From Terana coerulea (taxonomy: Eukaryota; Basidiomycota; Agaricomycetes; Polyporales; Phanerochaetaceae): DNA of 19,476 nt. Under the pieces are notes generated by a model, which worked only from the letters and a program-made list of their open reading frames with translations, did no database searches and was not told the origin of the DNA. Of the stretch, positions 1-8,935 are shown in pieces (the stretch's first letter is position 1; the number at the start of each line of letters is the position of its first letter). Where the stretch lies: assembly GCA_024811115.1 (NCBI GenBank), contig JAKOGH010000746.1, forward strand, positions 1 through 19,476. The letters run 5' to 3'. Position numbers and translations under genes: made by a program.

Positions 1-647
1 TTTAACATTCTAATCTGCTGATTATTAATGGCTTTTACTACCTAATTGACTTTTTATCCCTTACTAATGCCTTATTGCATTCTTTCATTAGCTCATTTAC
101 TATATTTCTTTTTATCTAATTCTCACTATTGCATATTTTATCAGTGGCTTATCATTAGCTTTTTACTTATTTGCTTGTTATTTGTATCATATTTATGACA
201 TTATCTAGAGCTTATGACACTTATTTTGCTATTGCTTTTATTTATTACTTGGACTCTTATTATTGTATTGCTTAAAGCTAATTTAGGTACTATGTCCTCC
301 TTTTTCTGCCAATCAGCTAACTTATATACTTATACTATTACACTTTTAGAGTTAATGTAGCTACTATTCTCTATTTCAGCCTAGTTGGCACATAAATGCA
401 TAATGGATTCCTTATTAGACTAGTTTTCAAAGTGCACAAAGCTTTAAGGATATTGTTAATGACAAGTCTGAAGCTCTTTAATATCACCTTTATAACCTAA
501 TATATAAGCTCTGTACAATTGCTAAAAAGAGCTGCTTTTGCCTAGAATGTCTATATTCTTATATAATTGCCATTTGCCACAGTTGAACAACAAGTTGCAA
601 TCAATTTTAAATATCACAATAGCTCTAAAGAGTGACTGCTTCACAGA
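1..647. other. AT-rich, CpG-free non-coding block
   Basis: Reading base by base, I find no CG dinucleotide before 648-649. The plus strand is rich in T and TTA/CTT runs, especially in the first 420 bases. No open frame resembles a protein. Complete loss of CpG over about 650 bp is what long-term deamination of methylated cytosine, or a RIP-like process, would leave in old repeat DNA. No repeat family could be named. Basis: the composition is seen directly; the cause is inferred. Confidence 0.7.
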
Positions 648-732
648 CGACCAAAGCAATTCATACTGTATGCTTTTGTTAATGGGCCGAGGCTCAAAAA
701 AGATGACCAGAAATAACCACAATGCACCCAAA

Positions 733-800
733 GGACTTGAACCCAGGACCACCTGGGTAGACGCGCCCAGTAGATTAACAACTGCGCCATAGCGGCTTGC
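733..800 (-). mobile_element. tRNA-derived Pol III promoter (SINE head or tRNA pseudogene)
   Basis: On the minus strand an A-box-like TGGCGCAGTTGTT (777-789) is followed by a B-box-like GGTTCAAGTCC (733-743), the arrangement of an internal RNA polymerase III promoter. A GCGC/GCGC D-stem can be drawn, but the D-loop is too long, there is no room for an anticodon arm, and the 5' stretch GCCGCTA has no 3' partner, so it cannot be a working tRNA. It fits the 5' head of a tRNA-derived SINE or a decayed tRNA gene. The AT-rich sequence running to about 540 could be its body, but no tail repeat or target-site duplication was identified. Confidence 0.5.
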
Positions 801-1139
801 GTGTATTGTCGTACAGAATGATTATAACTTACCGGGTATATTGAAGCGCCTTAACCTCTTTGGAAGCCTTCGCGTTTGGTTGGCGTCATCTTTCATTCCC
901 TCGGTCCCTCATTCCTAACCGACGCGTTAGCTGCGTCGCGACCACCTACCGCGACACCAGGACCCAAGCGACACCACACAAGAGTGGGGGACGCGTGAAT
1001 TATCGAGCAAGGCCGTTGAAGGAGGGGCTCCTGCAAACGAGGTACGTGGCCCTCTCGCCGCATCCACCGCTGCTACTCCAGAGCTGTCCATGGCCGTGCA
1101 TGCACGGCTTATGGACGGTGCTTTCATGAATAGGCACCA

Positions 1140-1850
1140 CGCATCCCCCACCAGCAACGAACACCGCGCGCGAGCGCCCGCGTAGTCAAGCACGACGCAA
1201 CAAGCTCAACGCCGGCGGCCGCGACGCCGACGCACAAGAAGCCGGCGCGCACGACACGACGCGTACGACACGAACGGCGGCGCACAACGCCAACGCCGGC
1301 GCGCGGGACGTGGTGAAGCACAGCACACGCAGGCCGACGTAGGCGAGCGCGCCGCCGTTACAAAGGGCCGATGTACGGACGCGAGGGACCAGCGCAACAA
1401 GCTACACAGGCGCGACGCCGAGAACGCAGCACGCGCATAACACCAACACCGGCGCGCGGGACGTGGCGGGCACGACGCGCGCAGACCGACGCAGGTGAGC
1501 GCGACGCCGACGCACAAGAAACTGGCGCGTACAGCACGACGCGCAAGATACGCAGGGCGGGACAGCGGCGCACGCACGTACGGTGCCGACGGATGCGCAC
1601 CACGCCAACGCCGGCGCGCAGGACGTGGCGAAGCACGACGCGCGTAGGCTGATCGCAGGCGAGCGTGCCGCCGTTACAAAGGGCCGACGCACGACGCGAG
1701 GGACCAGGGTAGCAAGCTACCCCAGCACGACGCCAACGAGCGCAGCACGCGCATCGCGCCGGCGCTGGCGCGCAGGACGTGGCGAAGCATGACGTGTGCA
1801 GACTGACGCTGACAAGTGCGCCCCGTCAGAAGGGGCTGGTGCACGACACA
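1140..1850. repeat. GC-rich satellite array, period about 155 bp
   Basis: The anchor GACGTGG, preceded by GGCGCGCRG, recurs at 1307, 1460, 1622 and 1776, giving spacings of 153, 162 and 154 bp. Units 1 and 3 share CGTTACAAAGGGCCG (near 1356 and 1672, 316 bp apart). The interleaved unit 2 instead has GCGACGCCGACGCACAAGAA (1501), which also occurs in a shortened unit at 1221, so the array has alternating A and B monomers. It is dense in CpG and stands between two CpG-free blocks. Open frames on both strands here are low-complexity Arg/Ala/Thr translations of the repeat, not genes. The left edge is blurred and the right edge fades out over 1780-1960. Confidence 0.85.
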
Positions 1851-1915
1851 AGGGCCAGGGTAGTGGTGTAAGTAAGTATGTTACTGACAGATACAACACA
1901 CAGGTGGGCATGGCG

Positions 1916-2327
1916 CAGTGCAGGTGAGTATGGTGCATGGTGCATGGGCTTACCTGCACAGTACAAGTAGTTTGTTGTGTTAGGTAGCTTAGTCTTGTAT
2001 GTAGATAACTAAATATGCAATACAGAGCATCAGGTTAAATTAAGAAGGGGGATTTCTCAGATGACTAGCCAAGCAGTAGTGGTATTATAGCTGCATGTAA
2101 GGAACAAAATAGGACAGTAAGGAAACAAATAGTTGAGGAATAGGACTAATTGCCCTAATATATAGAAAAATTAAGACAATTAGCAAAGGACCTCACTAAA
2201 CTGCCTTATTGGCCTTATGTATCTATTTATCTAGTTGTGTTACTTTGATGCTTATGTGCAATGAATTAGTGCTTATCAGCATGCATTAGGCAGGAATAGT
2301 AAGGGGGTTTTTCAGATGGTGGCCCAG
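1916..2327. other. Second CpG-free AT-rich block
   Basis: No CG dinucleotide occurs between 1914-1915 and 2328-2329. No coding frame is apparent. It contains AAGGGGGATTTCTCAGATG (2045-2063), matched closely by AAGGGGGTTTTTCAGATG (2301-2318) at its right end. The block stops where the NACHT-related sequence begins, so its right edge may be a transposon or rearrangement boundary. Confidence 0.6.
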
Positions 2328-3690
2328 CGCGTTGGAGCACTAAGTCGGCTTGGGTCCTCGTTCGCCTTCAGCCGGAACGCGCCCGACCGTATTCAGCTTC
2401 GTGTTGCCAACCATTGCGGGCGACCTTGCCGAGCTCGGGATGACGGGTGTTCACTACGCGACTTTCTGCCGCCGTCGGCAAGAAGACTTCGCTTCAAGGG
2501 ACGTAAGGATCTCACACCAGTTCAAGCACTTTCTACTAGAGCCCTCAAGAAGCTCACCCTCGTCGGCCCACTCTAATGTTGTGACCGACGCATCGGGACG
2601 TAAAGCGGCGATGCAACTAAACGGGCTGCGTTGATATCCCTCATCTTGGAGCGAGCCCAGGACCTTCCAGCCAACCTACGCTTTTTCATCACGCCACGCC
2701 GGGAGAACGACATCATCCCCTTCACGCAGCAGACCATTCTGAACTCATTCTTGCGCAGAGCATTGACGGCTCAACTCCTTTTCCACCAATGACGACATTT
2801 CGATATATCTCTAGGAGTTGAAACAGTATCATCCAAGCATCGACGAAGAGGATTGCAACGAGCTTACCGAGCGGGCTCAAGGGCTCTTCCAATGGGCTTT
2901 TCTTTCTTGTTCAGTGATACGCCCCCTGGCCAAGGGAGGGTCTACTCCACGTGATCGATATGAGCTCTTGGTCAGGTCTGGATCTGGGGACATGCCGAGG
3001 ATCATTTGGACTCCCTCGTATACCGCCGGTACTTGGCCGTGTTTCACACTCGGACGATCGCGGCATGGAAAGGCTCGCTTGGTCGCCGCCGCAGTGCTTT
3101 TGGCCAAGGAGCCGCTATCCCGGACGGCCTTGCAGGAACTTCGCTCTCCCACCTGAAGCGAAGACCAAGATCTAGATGCGCAACGCTCGGTACATGGGCT
3201 CGCTGCTCAGCAACGTAGCCTCAGAAGACGCGGACGGCATTGTACAACCCTGCACACATCCTTCGCCACTACTCGATTGACCCTAAGCGCAGCGGCCCAT
3301 TCTTTGTGTCTGCAGATCCTACGTGGCATAGGGCAATGGCCCACGCGTATAAGGGCATCAGGCCGGGCTCAGTTCAACATCTGTCAGCTTGAGTCTCGTA
3401 CGAGATGAACGCGCAGATTACTAGCTCGGAACGGACGCCCAACACATATCACAGTCGCCGTACGCATGCAAGTTTCTGCAGGATCATCTCAAGGCAGCGT
3501 CCGGCCAACACTTCGATTCAAGCGCTCTACGACGGACACAGCAGCTGATTTCGTAGAAGCTTCTCTTCCTGGCTCAAGCCTCAGTGTACTGGGGATACTA
3601 GATGATATTGCGCTTGATACCCTCGGACAAATTGGCTGACTTCGACATGGTATGTGATCATATCTCAAGTTCAACCAGATCTACGTATTT
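2312..3690 (+). pseudogene. Decayed NACHT-domain (STAND/NLR-like) NTPase
   Basis: Several frames on the plus strand give an ordered series of motifs typical of basidiomycete NACHT NTPases. They are SRLGSSFAFSRNAPDR near 2340, a degraded Walker B region (NVVTDASG, about 2573-2596), LPANLRFFITPRREND (about 2667-2715), ELTERAQGLFQWAF (about 2860-2900), DHLDSLVYRRYLAVF (about 3000-3045), LHTSFRHYSIDPKRSGPFFV (about 3250-3310) and YACKFLQDHLKAASG followed by LLFLAQASVYWGY (about 3460-3600). Such proteins are intracellular signalling NTPases of the HET-E/NLR type that usually end in WD40, ankyrin or TPR repeats. The N-terminal effector domain and the P-loop (Walker A) are absent, the frame shifts repeatedly, and a TAG interrupts the last segment (about 3559). 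No C-terminal repeats were found before the LTR at 3827. The family call is confident; the exact ends are not. Confidence 0.75.
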
Positions 3691-3826
3691 GTATCTATCA
3701 ATTCAAGGAACTAAGCTCGAATGTGTCGGGTCTGAAAAGCGCGACACTTGCAATGTAGAACTGCAGCGCATACAGCGGCGTACACTCCTACCGAGGCCTA
3801 GAGGAAGCTAGGATGGTTACTCACCC

Positions 3827-4042
3827 TGTAGGCTTGGTTGATACACACGTTAGTGGCTGAGAGTCAGAAGAGTCTTATTAGAGTACGGCGCAGAGGCTGC
3901 CTTATATACAATACCGGGTGGCTGTACTACAAACAGACACAAATAGTACCAGGACAATAGACAATAGGCATCGCCATGCGGAACCTGGTAGAACAATAGA
4001 GAAGATGTGAGCAGAGCGCTTACGCGCCTATCCGACTCAACA
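3827..4042 (-). repeat. Ty1/copia 3' LTR, complete
   Basis: Read on the minus strand, the LTR begins TGTTGAGTCGG at 4042 and appears to end CCTACA at 3827, giving TGT...ACA termini and a length of about 216 bp. Bases 3871-4042 match 9693-9867 in the same orientation with only scattered differences, several of them C-to-T at CpG. A polypurine tract adjoins it on the internal side, as expected for the 3' LTR of a minus-strand element. The flank at 3822-3826 (CACCC) does not match the flank after the other LTR (AGGCG), so no target-site duplication joins the two. Confidence 0.8.
3901..3908 (-). promoter_or_regulatory. TATA box in the 3' LTR
   Basis: TATATAAG on the minus strand, about 135 bp inside the LTR start, at a position suitable for Pol II transcription of the element. 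The same motif is kept in the second LTR. Confidence 0.6.
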
Positions 4043-4056
4043 CTCCTCCTAACCTA
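4043..4056 (-). other. Polypurine tract of the copia element
   Basis: The minus strand reads AGGTTAGGAGGAG directly before the LTR start TGTTGAG. A purine-rich tract here primes plus-strand DNA synthesis in LTR retrotransposons, which fixes the element's orientation as minus. Confidence 0.65.
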
Positions 4057-4129
4057 GCACGGGCGTATTGCCTGCGCTTGGTTTAGTCAGCGCTAGTTAG
4101 CAGCGATGCGAAGTCCGGCATTGGTCGGA

Positions 4130-4680
4130 ACTTCTCAATCTTGACCCTGCCCAGATTCTCGTGAAAGATATCTGCGATTGTCAACGCCAGTGCACGGAAG
4201 AGTACTTCGACGTGGCCAGCTTCAACGACATCGCCAATGTAGTGGTAGCGAATGTCGATGTGCTTAGTGCGCTTTTCAGAACGGGATTTTCCGAGACGAA
4301 TAGAGCGCCCTGGTTGTCGCTGCAGATGGGTACTTTCTCAAGTTGTAACCGAGTTCAGAGAGGATATTTCGAATCCACATGACTTCTCGGAGCAGTCGCT
4401 GAGTGCCATGTATTCGGCATCTTTAGTCGACGTTGCTACAGACTTCGCGCGAAAGAGCTCCAGTTAAAGGCTCCTCCTGCAAGCATTAGCAGGAAGCCAG
4501 TCCGAGAGCGGCTTAAGCAGCCGCCTAATCTGCATCGCGTACGCCACCAAGCCTAACCCGGAAGAGCCGTCATACTCGAGTGTGTAGTTACGAGTGCCCG
4601 ACAGGTAGCGGCAGATGTACAGCGCTCTGTTCAGGTGGTCTTCGGACGGGTTCGCACTGAACTGTGCGAGCTATGACAGC
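4130..4680 (-). pseudogene. Copia RNase H domain, decayed
   Basis: On the minus strand the segments HLNRALYICRYLSGT followed by NYTLEYDGSSGLGLVAYA (about 4530-4645), STKDAEYMALSDCSEKSCG (about 4380-4437) and KHIDIRYHYIGDVVEAGHVE (about 4195-4270) match the conserved blocks of copia RNase H. RNase H removes the RNA strand during reverse transcription. The acidic pair normally found after the GLVAYA block (Y-D-A-D type) is replaced by unrelated residues, and frame breaks and a stop separate the blocks, so activity is not expected. It ends shortly before the polypurine tract. Confidence 0.85.
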
Positions 4681-4699
4681 GACGCAATGTCCTGTCATG

Positions 4700-5560
4700 T
4701 ACCGAGCATGATATAAAGGAGCGAGCCTATCACAATTTGGAACGGCTCTGGCGAGCTTTGTTTAGCTCTCCTTCATTTGGTTGAGGGATATAACCCTCAG
4801 AAGGGAGTCTTTGCCATTTTGGCATTGGTCTGGCCGCAGCGCTCGAAAGCATCTTGTCAAGGTAGGCGATTGATCAATCACGATCTTGTCGCCAACTCGT
4901 TGTATGCGCATGCGAGAACTCCTTTACGCCGCCTATATCGCGACACTCCCATCGTTGCATGAAGGACTCCTTTCGGAGTACTTTTGCCTTGCTACGTCCG
5001 GGCGAATATAGCGTCGTCAACATAGACTACGGCGATGACCATGTCAGTTGCCTCGCGCCTTGACGTATACCGCCAGCATCGGACTTCAGTCTTTGAAGCC
5101 GAGCTCAGCCATAGACTTGCTAAGGGCTTTCCACCAGGACAGTCCTGCCTGCTTAAGCCCGTGAAGGGCGCTGACGGAGACGAAGCACCATGTGCTTTTT
5201 CCCTCGAGCAGGAAAGCCATCGGGTTGTTCCATGTAGATCTCCTCATCTAACAGTCCGTATAAATATGCGCTGCGCACATCGCAGGCCAGTAAGAAGCTT
5301 CGAGTGCCGCAAGGGCAAGTACGAATCTAACGGCTTCAAACCGTACGACCTGGAGAGAAGATTTTGTCATAGTCGATTCCCTCAATTTGAGAGAAGCCGC
5401 GAGCTACAAGTCGCGCTTTCTTTCGACCATCTGATTTCTCATCAAAAACCCATCGGTTCTTAATGACGCGTTTGCCTTTCGGCCGCGGGCGAAGTTCTAA
5501 CACGCCTCTTTGCTTAATGCATCGAGCTCATCTTTGCATGCAGCACGCCATTCTACCTGC
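4700..5560 (-). pseudogene. Copia reverse transcriptase domain, decayed
   Basis: The catalytic box reads VIAVVYVDDAIFAR on the minus strand, with YVDD encoded at 5013-5024. Upstream on that strand lie KGKRVIKNRWVFDEKSDG, ARLVARGFSQIEGIDYDKI and RFEAVRFVLALAALE (about 5290-5500), the standard N-terminal blocks of copia RT. The two halves are in different frames and stop codons intervene, including one just before the first block. The YVDD aspartates are intact although the reading frame is not, so the lesions are mostly indels rather than substitution of the active site. Confidence 0.9.
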
Positions 5561-5604
5561 CGTTTTGCAGGCAGGCGTTTATGCCACGTGAAAGTCCAGT
5601 CTCG

Positions 5605-6160
5605 GACTGAAGACTTTGCTGCGCCAGGATCGACCGCTTCGGGCAAGCAAATAATTGTAGAAATTTACTCCCCTTCCCGGCACAGTCGTGCTAGTACGTC
5701 ATCCGACACTGGGCTTTCGCCCAGTGTCTCCAGTGGGCTCAGTGATATCCTAACAGGTTCGAGCTGTTCGGATGTAGAAGGGCTAGCAGGACGCGGGCGA
5801 CACTGTCGGGCTTGCTTGCTGGGACTGACCGCGCCCCTTGGTAGCTAACCTTGGTGGGCTTGGTCTGGCCAGTCTGCTTTTCCCAACCACGGATACCTCT
5901 ATCAGCACCTAAAATCCGCGACGGTGCTTCGCGACTGGTCGTACACCTGAGCCTGGATTTTGACTCGGATCCTTCGACGCGAGACTACGCCGCGGCCCAG
6001 CAGGAATAACTTGGTGGTGCCAGTACCCGCGATCTTCTGCGGGTGGTGTCGCCGCGACGTAGGCGGACTCGGCTACGCCTAACAGGGGCTTAGGGTCGAA
6101 CCGTCGCTCAACCCGCCTCGGTCTCTTTTGGCGAAGGAGGGTTAGGACGAGGTGCAGCTC
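5605..6160 (-). repeat. Copia integrase-RT linker; left arm of a 0.56-kb inverted repeat
   Basis: This is the variable linker between integrase and RT of the minus-strand element, containing segments such as RGIRGWEKQTGQTKPTKV and the proline/lysine-rich APRPNPPSPKETEAG at its integrase side. The whole stretch is repeated in inverted orientation at 9126-9696. A run of 51 bases (5641-5691) is identical in the two arms. The arm also contains a perfect 10-bp hairpin (5705-5714 with 5719-5728) that is interrupted in the other copy. Confidence 0.8.
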
Positions 6161-6169
6161 GCCGCTTAG

Positions 6170-7150
6170 GCGGTGGGCGCATCGTCGTCACTATCGTCTG
6201 ATCCTGCACCTTGCGAAGACTCACCGTCGCTCGCGTTTTTGGTGTTTTGCGAGGGCGGCCAGGCCGCTGCGGGCATTTTGGCCGCCAGGACACTTTGGGA
6301 AATAAGTTTCACACCACTCGACTTGAGTTGAGCGAACACGACGTTGTTGCGGTCCTCTCACGAAGGTCCAACCGTGCTCGCCGCGTCCGATGTATGTCAT
6401 CATTTCGGACTTAGGCTGTAGTTTGTTCTTTCAACATCGGCAGGGATAAAGACCCATGCACTGCAGCCAAATACGCCGGATGTTATCAACGCGTGGTTTT
6501 TCACCCGTAGTGCCTCATAAGGCGTAACCCATTTTAATCGCGAACGGGGTGCGTTGTAAAGCACTGCTAGCGTGCATAACCGCAAATTCCCACCACGAAG
6601 GAGGAATGCAAGCCGCGAAGCGATAGCCTCGCTTTGTCCATGAGGTTCGATTGAACCGCTTCAGCGCCGCCCATTCTGCTGTGGGAGTATGAGAACGCTA
6701 GTTAGGATTTTAATCCCTTCGTCCTTTAGCATTCGAATGAATGCGTTTGATTTATATTCTCCCCCGCATCCCACATCCAGCTCTCGACATTTGCTTTATG
6801 CCGGTTTTCAACCATAGCAAGAAAGTTTTTTGTCGCTTGGATGGCGACGGATTTTAGCCTTAGGCAAATAATCCATGCATGCGACGTATAATCATCGACA
6901 AAGGTGATGATATACTTGCATCGGTGATATGAATCAACCGGAATTCTTTCAAGTCACTGTGAATGAGCTCAAAAGGTCGCGATGCTCGCCGAGGGCGCCG
7001 GGCGGAAAGAGCGATTGTGCATCTTTCCTCGCGCGCAGCCAGAGCAGGGTGAGTCCGACTTGTTATAGTCGAATCAGGACATTCCGTCGTTGCCGACGGA
7101 AGTCGACGTAGGATCCGCCTCAGAGGGATGTCCAAAACGCCTATGCATTA
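6170..7150 (-). pseudogene. Copia integrase domain, decayed
   Basis: In minus-strand order come FELIHSDLKEF (about 6945-6975), YIITFVDDYTSHAWIICLRL (about 6855-6915), WDAGGEYKSNAFIRMLKDEG (about 6705-6770), ILPQQNGRAEAVQSNLMD (about 6637-6695) and, towards the C-terminus, SPKSEMMTYIGRGEHGWTFV (about 6365-6425). The D, D and E positions of the integrase catalytic triad (HSD, WDAGGEY, GRAE) are visible, but they lie in different frames. The C-terminal region continues as an acidic, proline-rich tail into the linker. This enzyme would insert the cDNA into host DNA; the present copy cannot be translated continuously. Confidence 0.88.
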
Positions 7151-7215
7151 TTTCGCGCGAGACTAGCGCAAGGCCGTCTCGGTCAGTGTCTAAATAGTAC
7201 ACCGTTGCATTTCGG
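7010..7215 (-). pseudogene. GAG-pre-integrase zinc region of the copia element
   Basis: The minus strand gives VYYLDTDRDGLALVSREIMH then RRFGHP (about 7125-7200) and, after a short gap, CSGCARGKMHNRSFRPAP (about 6998-7050). This is the histidine-rich plus C-x2-C pattern that precedes the integrase core in copia polyproteins. A stop and a frame break lie between the histidine and cysteine parts. Confidence 0.75.
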
Positions 7216-7299
7216 ATAAAGCGCACGAATTGCAATAATTCCTGGCGATTATCACCGTCCAGGATTTTCAGAGTGGTTGCGCCACCCTCAATTAACCGG

Positions 7300-7600
7300 G
7301 TTCTGTCGTAGCAGCTCGGCCAAGCGAGATTAGATTCATGTCTTTTGAAGGTACGTAGTCAACATTTTTCAGTAAGACTTTAATCGCTCTACTTGTCAGC
7401 GCTAGGACGGTAGTTGATGACGGAGTCACCTTCCTCAGAGATAGTTACATGCCCATTAGCCGCTTGAACGACAATTGGTCAATGTTGCGCAAGCTGCGCA
7501 ATAAACTTCTTTCGACCGGTGAAGCTGAAAGACGCCCTGAGTCGAGCAGCCAATCACTTGATTTTGCAAGGTTTTTACCTTTGCAGCTCCGGACACGCGT
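7300..7600 (-). pseudogene. Copia aspartic protease region, decayed
   Basis: KSSDWLLDSG (near 7535-7565) is the active-site block of copia proteases, with the catalytic aspartate in LDSG. The usual A-S-x-H continuation is lost through a frameshift. Downstream, VLLKNVDYVPSKDMNLISLG (about 7315-7375) matches the conserved V-x-Y-V-P-x-x-x-x-N-L-x-S block of the domain's end. The protease would cleave the Gag-Pol polyprotein. This is the last element domain recognisable on the 5' side. Confidence 0.8.
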
Positions 7601-8207
7601 TAAATAACTTATTGCGCACACATCGGTCTGGATTGAAGGAACCTGCTCCATTCAATACAGTAGCATACATGTGGTGATCTACTGTTTAATCCAGCCCGCC
7701 GGTAGACACCGCGCAATCAGCTGCAAAGTATCGGTCAGTGGATGCACGAAGTGCAGAGTTAGAGGGACGTGACTGGCACGCTGCCGATGATGTCCCGGCG
7801 GATCTCTCGATCGTCCATCAGGCATCCGGGCGAACTCTGGCCGCCGACGCCGCTGTCGTTGTCCTCGCTTCCGAGTGGACACGGGCGCCCTCGATGTCAG
7901 GGTGGCCGCGGGCGTCGGCCGCCCCTCCCCGTCGAGCGACATTTGCATGTCGACCTCGTCGGACCAGATGATCGGCGAGGATTCGCGCGAGCTGCGCTTG
8001 GCGGGCGAGAGAGCTGCCCTCGACGAACTCCCGGCCTCAGCAAACTTTCGCTTGAGAGCGACGTTGTTCGAGTCGATGCGGGCGTCGAGCTCGGCGATGC
8101 GTAGCATCGAGCATGCGCTCGGGCGTAGTCGTAGGTCGGCCTGCTTGGCGCGACGTAGCCTTCTCCGCGGCCTCATCCTCGGCGGCGTGGCGGCGAACTC
8201 GCTTCCT

Positions 8208-8238
8208 AGCGACGCCAGCTTGACAAGCTGGCGTCGCT
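8208..8238. repeat. Perfect 14-bp hairpin
   Basis: AGCGACGCCAGCTT (8208-8221) and its exact reverse complement (8225-8238) are separated by the three bases GAC. No T-tract follows on either strand, so it is not a terminator of the bacterial type. Confidence 0.8.
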
Positions 8239-8785
8239 CCCATCGGCCGTGCCCGCGACGCTTCTGGTCGAGTGGTCGTAGCCCTTGTTCAGGGCGGCGT
8301 TTTGTCCGCGATCCACTGCTTGCGAGCAAGCTTATGAGCTCTGCGCCTCGCCGGCTGGGCCTTATGCAGAGTCTCGACCGTCATCCTCGTCAAGGATTGC
8401 TAACAATTTAGTTAGCACGGGAGATCGTCAGAGTGAACTCCTGTTGGAATTCTAACTCACGGACGGAGTTCCGCAGATTGCGGTGCTCAATGTCCCGCAT
8501 GGCGCCGGGCGCTGGTGAGCGTTGTGCTCGTTGGCGCCGATAACTTCCCTCGAGTGGTCCGGATGCGCCTCCTGGACCTCGACGACTCCAAGCTTCTCAG
8601 CAAGGGACAGTGCCTTGCTGGAAGCGGGAACTGGTTGCTGTTGCCGAGCAGAGCTCGCGCTCTCCTTCGATGCGAGACTGAATTTCTTCGGCCTCGGACT
8701 TGCGGGAGCGGGATGGCGGGCAAGTCGTTCACCACCGGGATGACCGCGCGGCGATGTAGGAGTGACCGTGGTCAGCATCCTGGGC

Positions 8786-8935
8786 CTTGCCCTTGCCCTT
8801 GCCCGCGCTAGCTTGCCGCGCTGGGTCTTCTTGCCCTTGCCGTTGCCGGCACCGTCCTGCTGCTGCTGCTGCTGCCCTTGCGGGCGCTGCTGCTGCGCAT
8901 GCTGCTGCTGCCCGCAGGCGCTGCTGCTGTTTGAA
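8786..8935. repeat. CCTTGC/GCTGCT simple repeats
   Basis: Repeated CCTTGC units (about 8786-8811) are followed by CTG/GCT trinucleotide runs interrupted by CGCATG and CCCGCAGGCG (8857-8930). On the minus strand they would encode Gly-Lys and Gln, Ala or Ser runs depending on frame. These low-complexity tracts prevent a firm frame assignment for the surrounding block. Confidence 0.8.

Larger units (their letters stand above)
4043..7660 (-). mobile_element. Ty1/copia retrotransposon, degenerate pol region
   Basis: Read on the minus strand from high to low coordinates, the domain order is protease, GAG-pre-integrase, integrase, linker, reverse transcriptase, RNase H, polypurine tract, LTR. Integrase before RT is diagnostic of Ty1/copia and rules out Ty3/gypsy. 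Numerous frameshifts and some stops break the polyprotein, so it is non-autonomous. A primer-binding site next to the right-hand LTR and a recognisable gag with a CCHC knuckle were not found, so the 5' end of the element is missing or rearranged. The individual domains are listed separately. Confidence 0.9.

Noticed and set aside
1124..1792. Open frames of 60-120 codons on both strands
   Set aside because: They are translations of the satellite repeat and lack any protein-like composition.
1140..1850. CRISPR-like array
   Set aside because: The units are contiguous diverged repeats of about 155 bp without unique spacers, in eukaryotic DNA.
7875..8411. 178-codon plus-strand frame
   Set aside because: The minus strand over the same bases gives more protein-like segments (SPAKRSSRESSPIIWSDEV); the plus frame is probably its shadow.
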